From: Lindgomyces ingoldianus
Taxonomy: Eukaryota > Ascomycota > Dothideomycetes > Pleosporales > Lindgomycetaceae
DNA length: 64,000 bases
Direction: 5' to 3'
Assembly (NCBI RefSeq): GCF_010093535.1
Contig: NW_022985170.1
Span: 662,016-726,015, forward strand
In this document: positions 35,374-46,702 of the stretch, piece after piece
How positions within the stretch are numbered: position 1 is the first letter of the stretch
Layout of the letters: each line of letters begins with the position of its first letter
Notes under the pieces: generated by a model
Database searches by the model: none
What the model was told of the DNA's origin: nothing
Seen by the model: the letters and a program-made list of their open reading frames with translations, nothing else
Made by a program: the position numbers and the translations under genes

Positions 35374-38300
35374 TAGCTAAAGCTAATCTTGAGTTCACGA
35401 AGCTTTGCACCCGTTGAATACTCGGTATGAGTGGCGGCTTCATGGGCGCAGATTGGGCTTCCTCGGATTGTCTTGGCACGGTCGGACAGAAGCCTGCTAC
35501 GTACCAGACATGCGGACCGGCGAGGAATAAGGAATGGGCAGCCACATGACCTGAGGGTCAGGTCAGTTCAGCCATGCATCACAATCTCCATGGGGTCTCC
35601 TAAATTCCCGCACTATGAGGGCGCTAAAAGATCGGGTGGACCGTTTCTTTATCGAGAAGTATCGGATTCTCGAATTTAAGCCTGAAAGAGGCCGAGAGAG
35701 GCCTCTATCCCACTGTACTTGGTACTTTTTGATGCGAGTCTGAACAGGTGGTCGAGTCCTTGATCGCTGAGGTGGCCTAACAAATCGGTGGCGCCACTTC
35801 TCCCGGATCATTAATCGGCCTTCGGAAGCGATCAAGACCACATCCATGGTCATCGGCTTGACCGTCATGCTGTGAGCTACTGACTCAATGATTACCCCAC
35901 AATCTTTCCTCGTAGTCAGGATGCTAATCCCTAAGCGCAGAAGTAAAACGAAGACATCTATCAATACGCCCTGTATATGACGGTCCCCATACCTTTAACC
36001 CTAGACAAAGTGCATATTTTACTCGAGCTTCTCACAAAGCGTGCATGACGGAGGGGATATTTACACAATTCGTTTCGACTCAAATTGGATGCTAACATTT
36101 CAGTGCAGAATTCAACCCAAGGAAAGTTTCAACGGACTTACCAGGAGGTTTGTAGACATAGAAGTCACCCTTCTAGAGTTGAAAAGCGCGGAAGAAACTG
36201 TTTTAGGGTTCAATTTCATTGGTCTACAGACCAAGCAAGCGCCAGCACGGACAGATTGAGCGGAGGCACAGCGTGGTTTCACTTTCATTCTGCCTGTGCT
36301 TTCTTTATTCTCACCAAGGAACAATTCTTTGACAGATGGTTCGAAAGTTAGCCAAATTCCACGAAAATTTACGATGCTCTCGGCAAACGAACGATACGCG
36401 GACGTGCACCTTCGTCCCATGCAATATTTATTACCGGCCCTAGTCCTTGGTGGGTTCCCACACGGAAAGGCAGCAAGTATAATCTAGGTTTTGACGGTCA
36501 AGGATTGTCCTTCGAAATGTCTTAGTGGATCACGATCCTCTCCCTATCAGCCAGCTGCTGTCAGGAGAGCTTAGCGGATCTGAGAACTTAAAAGTGGGGT
36601 ACCCTTCAATTACCAGATCACGGAAGAGACGCAACATGCTTCGTTACCTGCTCAGGAGATCAGAGAGGATATCAAGGCTCTCCCCCCGCTCTTCTTTGTC
36701 AGCCGCAGATTAGACATTGACCTCGCAAATAGGCTCCCACCTTCAATCGATTGCTCGTGTCTGCGGGAGGTTCATCATCTTGATGCAAGAACACCTGAAG
36801 ATGACCCGAGCCGAGTTTGTTCTCTGCATTATGCCATACGAGACTACTGTATCGGGTTCGCATGTCAGTTTGAAGGGCCCTTTAGCAAAGCAGGCCGGTG
36901 ACAAGTGCAGCTGCTGTGGTGACCAATACGATGTCTACTGCCATCTGTCTACCGAAGCAAGCTTGCCTGCGTGAGGATTAGTGAGTGTTTCCAACGAATA
37001 CTAAGTCTCTGTCTACTCTGTAATGATAACCCTGCTTGAATATGCGAGGGTCGTTGTCAAGCTGAGGGCCACTTAGCGAGCAATCGCGCCTCTTTGAAGG
37101 GTGTCCCACTTTTAAACTGGTATAAAATCACGATATGCTAGAGATCTCACTGCGCATGAACATCAGGTCATTTTTCTCATGCCGGCTCTAGAGGTTCGGC
37201 TTCCTGTCTCTTGATAACATGCAGTCGAATGTCGGGTTGACCGGTCATCGCCGACTTCTCATTGCACTATACTTGAGTGAGATAGCGCTGCTGGATTGGC
37301 AGTCCCTTCTTCCACCACGCGATATTCATCCACCATCAAAGTGCCGGGAAAGGCCACTGGACCGGCTAGAGGGAAACTGTTCCATCCTGCACCTCATCGC
37401 TGGGGTAGTATATTGGGATCTAGCGCAAGGATGGAACGAGGGGGTGTGGATCGCGAAACCGATAGGCTCACCCAACGGTGCGAAGGTTGCTCGAAGTGAC
37501 AGTTTTCCCCGAGTTTAGCGTTGATTCGATACCTCGAGGCAAGTGATAGCCCTCTCCGTCCGAGCGTTGAGACGTTCTCTCAAATTTACGGAGAGGAGCC
37601 GTACGACATATCACTCCACGTCAAGGGGATGGTCCAATCCTATGCTGCTGTCTAGATCTAGACTCGAGGGAAGGATGTGAGAGCATCAGGGCTCCAATAC
37701 AAAGAAGACTAACCTTCGGCGGCTCCCGTTATCCATATCCGAGTATCGAAGAAATTAGGGCAGCCAATATCCTCCGCGAGCTTTCGTGCCGGAGTCGAGA
37801 CATGAGTGAGGGGCCGCTGTTCTAGGCGCAAGTTCGAGAGGATCACAAGAGCCCGGGTCAGGTGAGGTCTTCACTTCACCCGCCCCGCCAACCGACCTGG
37901 TCTAGATCTCATCTCTCGTCCAGCGAAGGCATGTTCGGAAAACTCCTCAGACCGCCTAAGGTTGTGCTGTGCAAGTTTCGTGCCCTGAGCGGTTTAAAAC
38001 TCCAGGTACACATTCATCAACTTAAGCTTCCAGCTAGACCTATTGAAGCTAAGTTCTGGCTAAGTCTATCCCTGTGGACCCTGTAAATTCCGATGCCTTC
38101 CATTTAGATTTCTCACGCATTTCCGGCTGCAACAAACCATCTGAATTCCCTGATGTTCATTCGTTATCGCCTGATCAGATAATGCATCATCAGTTCATCA
38201 CCCTGTTACCTCACGTTACAAAACGGCGGTCTTGTGACGCTCCAGCCCGTGCTCTGAACTTTATCGTTCCACTTCACTCTCCAAAGCCCTGCTCATGGTC

Positions 38301-39286
38301 TGATCTCTTTGCTTGATCCGCCGGAAGAGAGCATTTGGGATCCTGCTAGGAAAGATCCACAAGATCGTTCCTGATTTCTAACATTCGCCTGTCTTTCAGC
38401 TGGCCCGTCCTTTGCCCAGGTTCTATGCTATCGTACCATTATTGCAGACGTGAGAGAACTCCAGTTTTGTGTTCTCAGATTTCAAGCTTCCCAACATGAG
38501 CAAAAGTCGAAAACGTTACTTGATGCAAGTCTATCACCCTCGCATTCCTTCAACCCCGTGGACAGAGCAGCTGATTGTTGTCACTAAAAATATTTGGGAT
38601 TCACTTTCAAATTAGGTTTCCCCTTGTCCACATACCGATCCTGGAGTAGAATCAGACCACCAAATTTACGCACGTCCATTTCGGATTTTAGTTTCAACGA
38701 GCTACCTCAAATCTTTTAGCCCCAATGAGTTATCGACTTCCATTTTGTGCTCTTTTGCATCGGACAACGGTTCGGCGGAAGCGGTACAAATCAGCTGAGG
38801 CATTAAACCCTTCTAATCGATCACAACGAAGTTATTCTCAACGCTGAGCGCGGCTGGCCGACCCAGTGAAGCCCCCGTCAACGTTAGAGACCATAGCATG
38901 GGAATCTGTGTTGGAGCATGGCAATTGGGAATCCTATGCGTCCTCTTAATGGGAATGGTCAATTCCCATGAGCTGAGTCCAGAATCCCCGCTACTTGCCA
39001 CTTTTCGACCGACAGCATGTCTAACAGCTCGCCTTGCGCCAAAGGGTGGGACTTAACCCACATCCACCTCGTTATTGGGCACCAAAGGAGCAGATCGTCC
39101 GAACCTAACCCCACAGACGGCCTTTCTCGATGCCATGCAGTGCATACCGGCAGATCTAAGAACCAGTGGCACTGGGCCTTCGCTAAAGATGCCCCGGAAG
39201 AACAGGAAACTGTGGCACAGGGCACACTGCGTTGGCTTTGTCTGGTCATGGGCTGAGGCAGGGGTCCAAGTGGCGTAACCAAGGTT
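35374..39286. other. 3.9-kb gene-poor region left of the transposon relics
   Basis: Open frames of up to 133 codons (35964-35563 minus, 37219-37518 plus, 39348-38959 minus) show no domain, signal peptide or splice-linked partner. I could not identify any transposon protein in it. It is probably old, mutated DNA. The GGGTC near 39262 may be the outer end of the first mariner relic. Confidence 0.4.
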
Positions 39287-40309
39287 TTAATTACATACAA
39301 TACTTGGTATTTTACGAACGCTTCCTGCGTAGCAAGTTCCTGCTGCACAACGATCTCTCATACTCTCAAAAAGCTCTTGAAGCTGAGCTTCTGTAATTGA
39401 ATCCCAGGCTACTCGTACTGCCACTTGTAAATGATCGTAGGAGAGCTGCACATCTCTATAGTGCTTATGGATGCAATCCTTCATCAAATTCCAAATTATC
39501 ACAATTGGATTGAGATCTGCTGAGGAGGGAGGCTAGAAGATAGTCTCAACACCTCGTTCTTTCAACTCTAGTAGCGCAGGCACTACTGGGTGGCCTGGGG
39601 TTCTATTTGCCCTGAGCTGAATACCAGGCTTAAAGGGAAACCAGCCATGGATGATCTGAACTATCTAGTCCCAGTACGATTGCTTGTTAATAAAGCCCCT
39701 TCTCTCTACTAGAAAAGCTACACCAGAATATATATAGCCACATCATTTCTTAGTCTTTTCTAATTCGCAAGGATCAAGCAGGTCCTCTCCAGGGCGCTGT
39801 GTAACCCCTAGCATTCGATGCCTGCTCCCTGTTATATACCTCTCATTGGCCTACAGGATTAATGACTATTATTCCATTCTTTAATCAAGGTGATTATACG
39901 TCCACTTCAGGCGCTTTCGTCGACTCGAGGGCGAGAGAGGCGGCCTAGCTAGGCCTACACAGCGTGGGTGGCCTCGCTGGCATACAGCGCTTCGAATCGC
40001 GTATTAGTTACATTGAAACTCGGAGAAAGGCTTATTAGCTAACTGAGTGTAGCTCAGTAGTCTACCAGTTCGAGCGCTACAGATGAAGACCTCAATCTGA
40101 TTAATCTGAGCGTCAGTAAAGATTGAAGGGCGATCAGGGAGCTTCTTTGGTGTGATGCGTTCACGAGCAGCTGTGTACTGAACTTGTCTCTCTATATAGT
40201 TGAGGAAGCTAGCGATATATTTGTGCGAATTGTTCGCAAGGCGTAGGGCCTGTACTTGTAAGCGTTTGTCGCGGGTGAGGTGGTTGCTATGCGGCGGTGA
40301 GGGCTTCAT
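39287..40309 (-). mobile_element. Decayed Tc1/mariner-type transposase (DDE_3 family), near full length
   Basis: Reading leftwards from 40309, the fungal Tc1-like transposase appears in order. The N-terminal DNA-binding part is LTRDKRLQVQALRLANNSHKY, with ERQVQY, TPKKLPDRP and SARTGRLLSYTQLA. A short central stretch, GHPVVPALLELKERGV, and the catalytic end PPSSADLNPI with IIWNLMKD follow, then the tail LQELFESMRDRCAA. Stops interrupt it after FQCN and before PPSSADLNPI, where TGG has become TAG. The middle needs several frame changes. Change in the CpA-to-TpA direction is what RIP produces. Possible inverted ends (GGGTC...ACCAA...TTT) lie near 39262-39295 and 40350-40390 but are imperfect. 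The element is inactive. Confidence 0.8.
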
Positions 40310-40390
40310 TGTGTGAAGAAGGATAGGTAAACAAAAGATGAAAGGCGGTAGTTACATGTTTTCCTAAATTTTGGTGGCGTTGCAAGACCC

Positions 40391-40960
40391 CGCAGCTCAT
40401 TGACAACCTAGAAAACCGATGCCCTGTACGCAGTGATTTCTTGCATATTGGAATTGAATTGTATAAATGAAGGCGGTGAATTATGAGGCAAAAGCATCGA
40501 TTTCCTAAATGTAATGCCTACGCCTCGTTTCGAGACAGCCTTTAGCTTTAGGCTTCTCCACAGCAAATGGCAATTGGCACTTATCCTCCTTCTACTCTTG
40601 GACTTCTCACGCCATGTTTCTCTTCCTGGAAGGCCTCTATCTCAGCCCTCTCGTCCCCTCCCTCGAAATTTGAATGCCAGGATCCCTGGGCAAGCTAAGG
40701 CCCTTATGCAAGGTACCCTGCCACATTACCATTATTTATCCAAGCCCTGGCAGATCCGCCCCCCCACTCTTGCGTGAGTACCAAGAATCGAGACCTCTCA
40801 AGAACAGCCGGTTAGACAAGAGCGGGGTTCCCTGGGCTGGAAAAACAAGAGGGGTCCCTGTGATGGCTGGATTTACGATGATTACGAGCTGTATCATAGA
40901 TCGTTTGATTTGCCTTGTTTGAATTAGTAATTGTATATAAAACAAGACCTAATTGGTGTT
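40391..40960. other. Spacer between two mariner relics
   Basis: 570 bp without a recognisable feature. The 40514-40777 plus frame (87 codons) is Leu/Pro-rich and unlikely to be a gene. Confidence 0.4.
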
Positions 40961-41440
40961 CCAAAATCATGAAATGGCTTGCATGGCCACCACCTAAATG
41001 AATAACTGCCTCACAACGCTATCGCATGCTCGTAGTTATACTTTTGAATCCCCCTAAGTTCAGTCCCTCCCACCCCTCTTCAATATACCCAATTAACTCA
41101 TATTTGTCTTCAAGGATCTCCTCTGAGCTCATGGATTCTTAATAGGGTTCAAATCATGTGAGTTCGCTGGAGACGATAGGAGCTGTAGTAGTTAGCTGAT
41201 TGAAGATGAGCTACTCCCGCAGCCCCCGCTGTATGTGGTGAGGCTCCATCCTTCATCAATATTGTATTGCCAATCTCTACTAGGAAGAACTCGTGCTCTA
41301 TTTTAAACTAATTGATCATGGGGATAATATGTCGAATGTAAGTCTTTGAGCTGAAATTTCCTGTTTTCAAAAGCAACTTTACCGCTCTTAGGGTAATCTA
41401 GGTAAGAGGGTGTTAGTACCTCACCCCTACGTACTTAATT
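40961..41440 (-). mobile_element. C-terminal remnant of a second mariner-type transposase
   Basis: Leftward translation shows, in changing frames, YIRHIIPMI, then LMKDGASPHTA (second catalytic Asp region, like LMQDGAPSHTA of mariner enzymes). After a frame change comes SPANSHDLNPIKN (third catalytic Asp region). Finally SMR-stop-RCEAVIHLGGGHA corresponds to the usual SMPRRCQAVIDARGGHT end. It therefore comes from a different mariner subfamily than the neighbour at 39.3-40.3 kb. Stops and shifts make it inactive, and the N-terminal half was not found. Confidence 0.75.
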
Positions 41441-42133
41441 TTAGTCAGTTGGCAGAACAAGATGCGTTATATTAGAGATGTCGCTCGCCGTACTGAGAGG
41501 GAGTGTCTTCACCATAACACGACTCGTCTTTCCTATTTGATACCTTTCCCGTCTTTGGCTGAGCTGCGAGCTTTGGGATCTAATGCTTCCCTTAGCAACT
41601 TGACTAGCCCTCAGGACGTAGAATATAAATTGTGAGAAGACTTGAAAGTAAAGAGACCTTGTAGGCTAGTGTGAAGAAAAGCATGTGAAACTATGTAGAT
41701 TCTATGGTCTTTTTGTTAGAGTATAAAATTTCAGAAATTATTTGAGAAGACACAAAACAGCGTATAGGGGCTTCGAGGGGCTCCTTACAAAATTTCTTGA
41801 AGTTTACGCAAGGACTGGAAATCATGCGTTTGGTTGATATGCTAGAGGTACACTCCAATTATTTTCAGTTTGGAATATGTTTTGGGGAGATTTCGGCATG
41901 GAATCTCAATAGCTTGAAAACTTTCCATAATCGCCTATTCTATGTTGCATCTTAGCTTGTCTGTAAATATGACGGAATGTAACAAGGATGATTTAAGATA
42001 GAAATCTGCATTCTCCTAGTGTCCCTCTAAAAAGTCCAACATTTTAACTCTTCCCTGGTTATAGTTTAGGGTAACATAGTACCACTTTTGCCCCTAAATG
42101 CCAATCCTTACGCCAGACTTATATACCCACACT
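41441..42133. other. AT-rich spacer
   Basis: The AT-rich flank of the mariner relic. A 58-codon open frame at 41462-41638 (plus) has a codon pattern that looks coding-like (MRYIRDVARRTEREC...), but no family was recognised and it may be a piece of another element. Confidence 0.35.
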
Positions 42134-43492
42134 TTACCTATCCACAGTCACAAGCCACCCATCTCCCAGCATCGTCCCTCTTCCGTCCATGCCGCCCCAA
42201 ACAACCACACTTGCGCCATCGACCTCAGTTCCCCTCGCCACCGCGAAAGCGCCTCTAACCCCCAACCCCTGCTTCGGTTCCCCAGGAACCTCCTTCTCTT
42301 CCTCGCCCATAGAATCGAGAAACTTGTACTGAACCTCCGCCCACCTAGCCTCATTCGTGTCTTTCCGCATACCCGCCTTCGTCGCATCCTTCACGCTCGC
42401 CGCGGTCGCGCGCTCAGATGGAATCTGGAACGCCCAGATATCGGAGATAAAAGCTTTAGCCTTGAATTCACCGGTGGGCTGCCCCTCGCCTTCGCCACCG
42501 ACAGCGAGGAGATAGTGCCGCCCCTGGCCCGTCGTCACACCCACTAGCCCCGCGCCCGACCGCGCTTGGGGCGCCTCGCCATCCGCGTGGGAGATTTCTT
42601 CCCATCCCCATCCGCTAGTGAGAGGCGTGGTGCCACTTTCAGCATGTTTCCACACAGGGCTGACGTCCACCAATTCCATGCCACCGGATGCGAACGTTTC
42701 GACGCCTTTCCCGCCAAATAGGTACAACCGGTTGCCCATGAGTTCCATGCTCGCACCTTCCCGCGGCTGGCCCAGTGGTGTGGGAATATTAGACCATGTG
42801 CGTGATCGGACGTCGAAGGCAAGAGCGTCATTGAGGAGTTCGTTGGAAGAAATGTTGCGACCGCCAACGATGAATATAGTACCCCAAGTATCCTCATCCG
42901 CGGGCTCCGGTACGACCTTTGCAGGGTCTGCGGGCTGTTGCGGCGCGCGCTCCTTGTACACCTTCTCTTTTGGCCCGGGGAGTTCGGCGCTTGCAGCTGC
43001 ATGGCCGGTGCGGTGGGATGGGTACAGGGAATCTGTGGCTGGGTCCAGGCAGCTCCAGGAATTGGAGACCGTGCTATAGACCCACATTCTTCCGTTTTCG
43101 GGCTCTATGCCTGAGCCTCCGAAGACACATATGCTGTCCCCTATTACTACGGCTGTATGGCCCTTCCGTGGCGCTGGGACATGGCCATCTGCAGTGGTAG
43201 GCCGTGCGGGGATTGTGGTATAATCGGCCTCGAGGACGCCGCTAGAGGGCAGGATGACAATGTGCATAGCATTATCTGCCAGTTTTCCCGGCTCGCTCTC
43301 GCCACCGAATATGTATGCACGGCCTTTAACGACAGACAGCGTGTGATGGCATCGTGATACCGGGACCGAGGTGACGTGCGTGAGATTTGCTTTGAGCGGG
43401 AGTGTCGGGTGGGCGATGCCTTTTGCGAAGGCGACGGCGCCTTCTAGGAGGGATTCCGCCGTGTAAAGAGCGCCTGTTATGGCTGGCTCCAT
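42134..43492 (-). CDS. Kelch-repeat beta-propeller protein
   Basis: A single-exon frame of 452 aa. Kelch signatures recur: SRCHHTLSVVKGRAYIFGGES, PAPRKGHTAVVIGDSICVFGG, TWGTIFIVGGR, GNRLYLFGGKG, RHYLLAVGGEGEG and VVVWGGMDGRG, each followed by a W or F strand (SNSWSCLD, SRTWSNIP, DIWAFQIP). That gives about six blades, consistent with one propeller and no catalytic domain. Kelch propellers act as interaction scaffolds, and fungal proteins of this type are often called galactose-oxidase-like. No signal peptide is seen, so it is probably cytosolic or nuclear. The ATG at 43492 begins MEPAITGALY and is in the usual position before blade 1. Confidence 0.85.
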   Translation of the reverse strand: MEPAITGALYTAESLLEGAVAFAKGIAHPTLPLKANLTHVTSVPVSRCHHTLSVVKGRAYIFGGESEPGKLADNAMHIVILPSSGVLEADYTTIPARPTTADGHVPAPRKGHTAVVIGDSICVFGGSGIEPENGRMWVYSTVSNSWSCLDPATDSLYPSHRTGHAAASAELPGPKEKVYKERAPQQPADPAKVVPEPADEDTWGTIFIVGGRNISSNELLNDALAFDVRSRTWSNIPTPLGQPREGASMELMGNRLYLFGGKGVETFASGGMELVDVSPVWKHAESGTTPLTSGWGWEEISHADGEAPQARSGAGLVGVTTGQGRHYLLAVGGEGEGQPTGEFKAKAFISDIWAFQIPSERATAASVKDATKAGMRKDTNEARWAEVQYKFLDSMGEEEKEVPGEPKQGLGVRGAFAVARGTEVDGASVVVWGGMDGRGTMLGDGWLVTVDR

Positions 43493-44063
43493 TGCTAAAT
43501 CGGGAGGAGATGGAGGTATTGAGAATGTATTTGTGAGTACTTGGGGTCTGGTCTTATGAGGGCAGTAACAGAAGAGAAGAGGACAAGAGCAGGAACAGAA
43601 ATTGAGAATATTAGCTTGAAGGTAGATGACTAGAATTAAGAGGAGTTGAAGAGAAGAGATTATGTAGAGCCAGTGCGTTGTTTTCTGCGGAGCGAGAAGT
43701 TGAAAGAGTTATGACGCAAGAAGTAGCAGACCCCTGTTCGCACGTGAAGCTTGGCAGCCTCAAGGAAACCTCGAAGAAGGTCGTAGTGGGGAATGCTTTC
43801 ACATAGCATAGAACTAGATGCAGGCGACAAATGTAGTAGAGAGTTGAAATGAAACCCGGTGCTTCCCTCGACAGCAATTACGCCTCTAGAGATGCTCTTA
43901 TATACCGTGTCAGGCCGTTTAATGTTTCATGATAACGATCATGCTCCTCCTCCAACGCCTAATATGCAGAAAAATGATCCACGCACCTTGTAAGCAAGAA
44001 GATACATCACGTAATATAATTACACTATGCCTAAAATGGATGTATGTGTAGGAGAGATTATGG
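43493..44063. other. Intergenic region
   Basis: 570 bp of Kelch-gene promoter and 3' flank of the UbiB-family gene. The minus frame at 43877-43611 has no recognisable features. Confidence 0.4.
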
Positions 44064-46282
44064 TCAGACATTCGGAGATAGTTGGTCGGATTTGACACAT
44101 CGTTCCACCTAAAATGCCTTGTAAGCTATTGTCGAAATCACGAGGCCACTAACCTTACGCTTTCAATCGAAGCCTGCAAGAAACTTCGAGCTTCAAGTCC
44201 AGCCCAAACCTTCAGAATTGAGAAATCACCGCCACGTATCATCGACGAACCGCTCTGAGCACCAAGTTGTCGTAATATGGGGAGGGCGCTACAAAATTAG
44301 TTTCTGCCTGCACACATTCTCACACCAAACTTACCCTGAAAATAGGTCCAGGTTTGGATCTAAACTTCTGCCGATACCTTCGAGCAATAGAATGCTAAGA
44401 ACGACATTGACAAAGTCGCCTTCTAGACGGACATGGTGCGTTCGGACCATGGACAAGACTTCGTTCAGGATATCGCCGATTTTGATATTGCCGAGCGCAA
44501 ATGTTCGACTCTTGACGCTAAGGACGAGGTGCTGCATGCGTAGGGCAAATACTTCTTTATCAATGACTGCATCTGGCTGTCTACATCGTTCAACCATGAG
44601 GTGCCCGGCTTTGTATCCGTCAAACTCTGCCACGGCCTTGAATAGATCCATGAAGTTTGCTCTGTTCGTAGCATTAAGTTCGGTTACAAGTCCGGTATCG
44701 ATGAATATAATTTGTGGCCGGTATCCCTCATCATCGATATGTTGAAGCTGGGTTGCCCATTCTTTCGGCTTCTTCTTGAAGGGGCGGAGTCTCTGGAGGA
44801 CTTCTTCGGTGACGTCTGGTGATTCTCGAGGTCCAGTCGTCTTATCTTCTCTTCTGCTGAACATGGACACGTCCAACTTCTCGGGCTTATAGAAACGGAC
44901 CATAATGTTTCCTGGATGGAGATCGGCATGAATGAAGTTATCGATGAGAAGCATAGTTAAGAATGCATTAAGACCTTCATTGGCAATATCTTCCTGGAAT
45001 ATCCCTCCGCCATTCTGTAGGAAGTCTTCCATCGGAATTCCCTGCGCAAACTCCTCAATCAAGACTTCTCGCGTTGTGTACTCGGTGTATGGGTATGGAA
45101 ACCAAGCTGTAGTACGATTTTTGAAGTTCTGTCGGAATATCGTGAGGTTCGCAGCCTCGATCCGCAGGTCTAGTTGTAATCGCATCATTTCACCAAACTG
45201 CTTGACTTCGTCCGGAAATGATAGCCATTCCATGGTCGGAATTGCATTGATGATGGCAGCAAAGAAGGCCATAATGCGCAAGTCTCTCCGCACCATTCTC
45301 TCAACTTTTGGATGGAGAACCTTGACAGCAACATGGCTTGACGGGACTCTTTGTGGTATGCTCTTCAGCGTCATATCAACGTTCTTCCTTATTCTCTGTC
45401 GCAGGTTCGGCGTTTCTAGCTCACGACCTAGGTCGTCTGGAGCGGCAAGATCGCGTTTTAGCTTTGCCTTGTAGACCTGTGCTATTGCGCCTACACCAAG
45501 GGGTTTCTCATCGAATTCCTCAAATATCTCTTCGAACGAGCGTTCATTGAAAGACTTCTCCACTATCATCTTCGTCGTCTCGAGCGAATGTGCCGGCGCG
45601 TGGGAATGGAGCGTTGACATGGTTATGCAGAGTTCTGTTGGGAATATATCCGATCGCGATGCGGCCCATTGACCAAGCTAAAGACCACAGTCAGACGTCA
45701 ACCAAGCCTCCAATCGATGTCGCATACCTTAATAAAAGCCGCGCCAGCCCGCTCCATGGATCTCACAAGAAATACATACCACCACAATGTCCCAGTCCTC
45801 TCATTATCCTTCTCTGATTGCCTGTTCCCAAGCCAGATCACCGGAACTGTAGCCAGGACTGGTACAAAGATAACGACGAGGTGCAAGAACCGCAATCCCG
45901 TACATATCGGCTCGACAATATACAATTCAAAAAAGAAGTATATTCCCCGTCGCACTTTCTTGGAATGCTGTATAGCCTTTGGCACCCGCTGATTCAGCTC
46001 TTTCCGGGATGCCTCCAACATGGCCGCCTCATGCGTTTTTGCGCCATCCTCCGTCTCATTCTGGCTGATTGCTACGAATGCGAGTGAAGTAAGAGCAGCT
46101 CCAGTAACCGCCCCAGACCATAATGTCACCCTACCAGGGAATTGTGGTGCTGCAAAGTGCCGCCTGATGAACGAGGCACGTCCAGGTGCGAAGGGTCGCG
46201 TAGAAAATGGGCGAAGGGAGGGAGCGAAATGACGTAGCCCTTGACGAAGACATTGGCGGCAGAGGAGGAAGGCCGGCCTCAT
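44064..46282 (-). CDS. CQD1: Mitochondrial UbiB/ABC1-family atypical kinase (CQD1/ADCK2 type)
   Basis: Exons 46282-45728, 45677-44335, 44288-44159 and 44108-44064 join to 690 aa. The N-terminus is Arg/Ser/Phe-rich without acidic residues (CRQCLRQGLRHFAPSLRPF), a mitochondrial targeting signal, with membrane segments near 60-75 and 135-150. Intron 1 (50 nt) is spliced to make the family motif AFIKLGQWAASRSDIFP. The UbiB domain continues with LGVGAIAQVYKAKL (Ala-rich loop), VAVKVLHP, DLRIEAANL, ADLHPGNIMV and IIFIDTGLV. The KxGQ and DTG features place it with ABC1/ADCK proteins, and the AASRSD version fits YPL109C/ADCK2, which controls coenzyme Q distribution in mitochondria. The last 15-codon exon is inferred: reading through that intron would end the protein after VRLVAS. 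Confidence 0.85.
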
Positions 46283-46702
46283 AGTATAGGAAATGGGTTT
46301 GGATCAACGCGTGAAGGGTCCATGAGGAGCGGATGTTGATGTCGAGTTTGGCTGGGTTATCACAAGGAAACCGCGGCTGCCCAACGTCATGATAAATGCA
46401 CGGGCCACAGACAATTTGGATGGAGGGTTAGCTGCACTCAAGCATTCACCTTTGACGCTTTCCATGGCTTCTTCTTCCTTCTAGGGTTACGGCAGTTTTT
46501 CCATTCTTCGGCTTTAAACCTCTGGCTCTGATCCGGGGTTGATTCTAAACGAGTCTAATGCTCTCAAACCCACGAAGCACAATTGGCATTTGAACCCCTG
46601 AGATAACCCACACCTGATCACCGACGCTAACACTTTGAGGCCCCAGCCCAACATGGCCGTCATTGGTTTTAAGGACTCGAGAATCTAAATTGGCGCCTAT
46701 AG
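46283..46702. other. Spacer between CQD1-like gene and HET relic
   Basis: 420 bp with no recognised feature. Confidence 0.4.

Noticed and set aside
41140..41170. tRNA-like B-box (GGTTCAAATC)
   Set aside because: It is the reverse complement of the codons for DLNPI in the mariner remnant. No A box and no cloverleaf.
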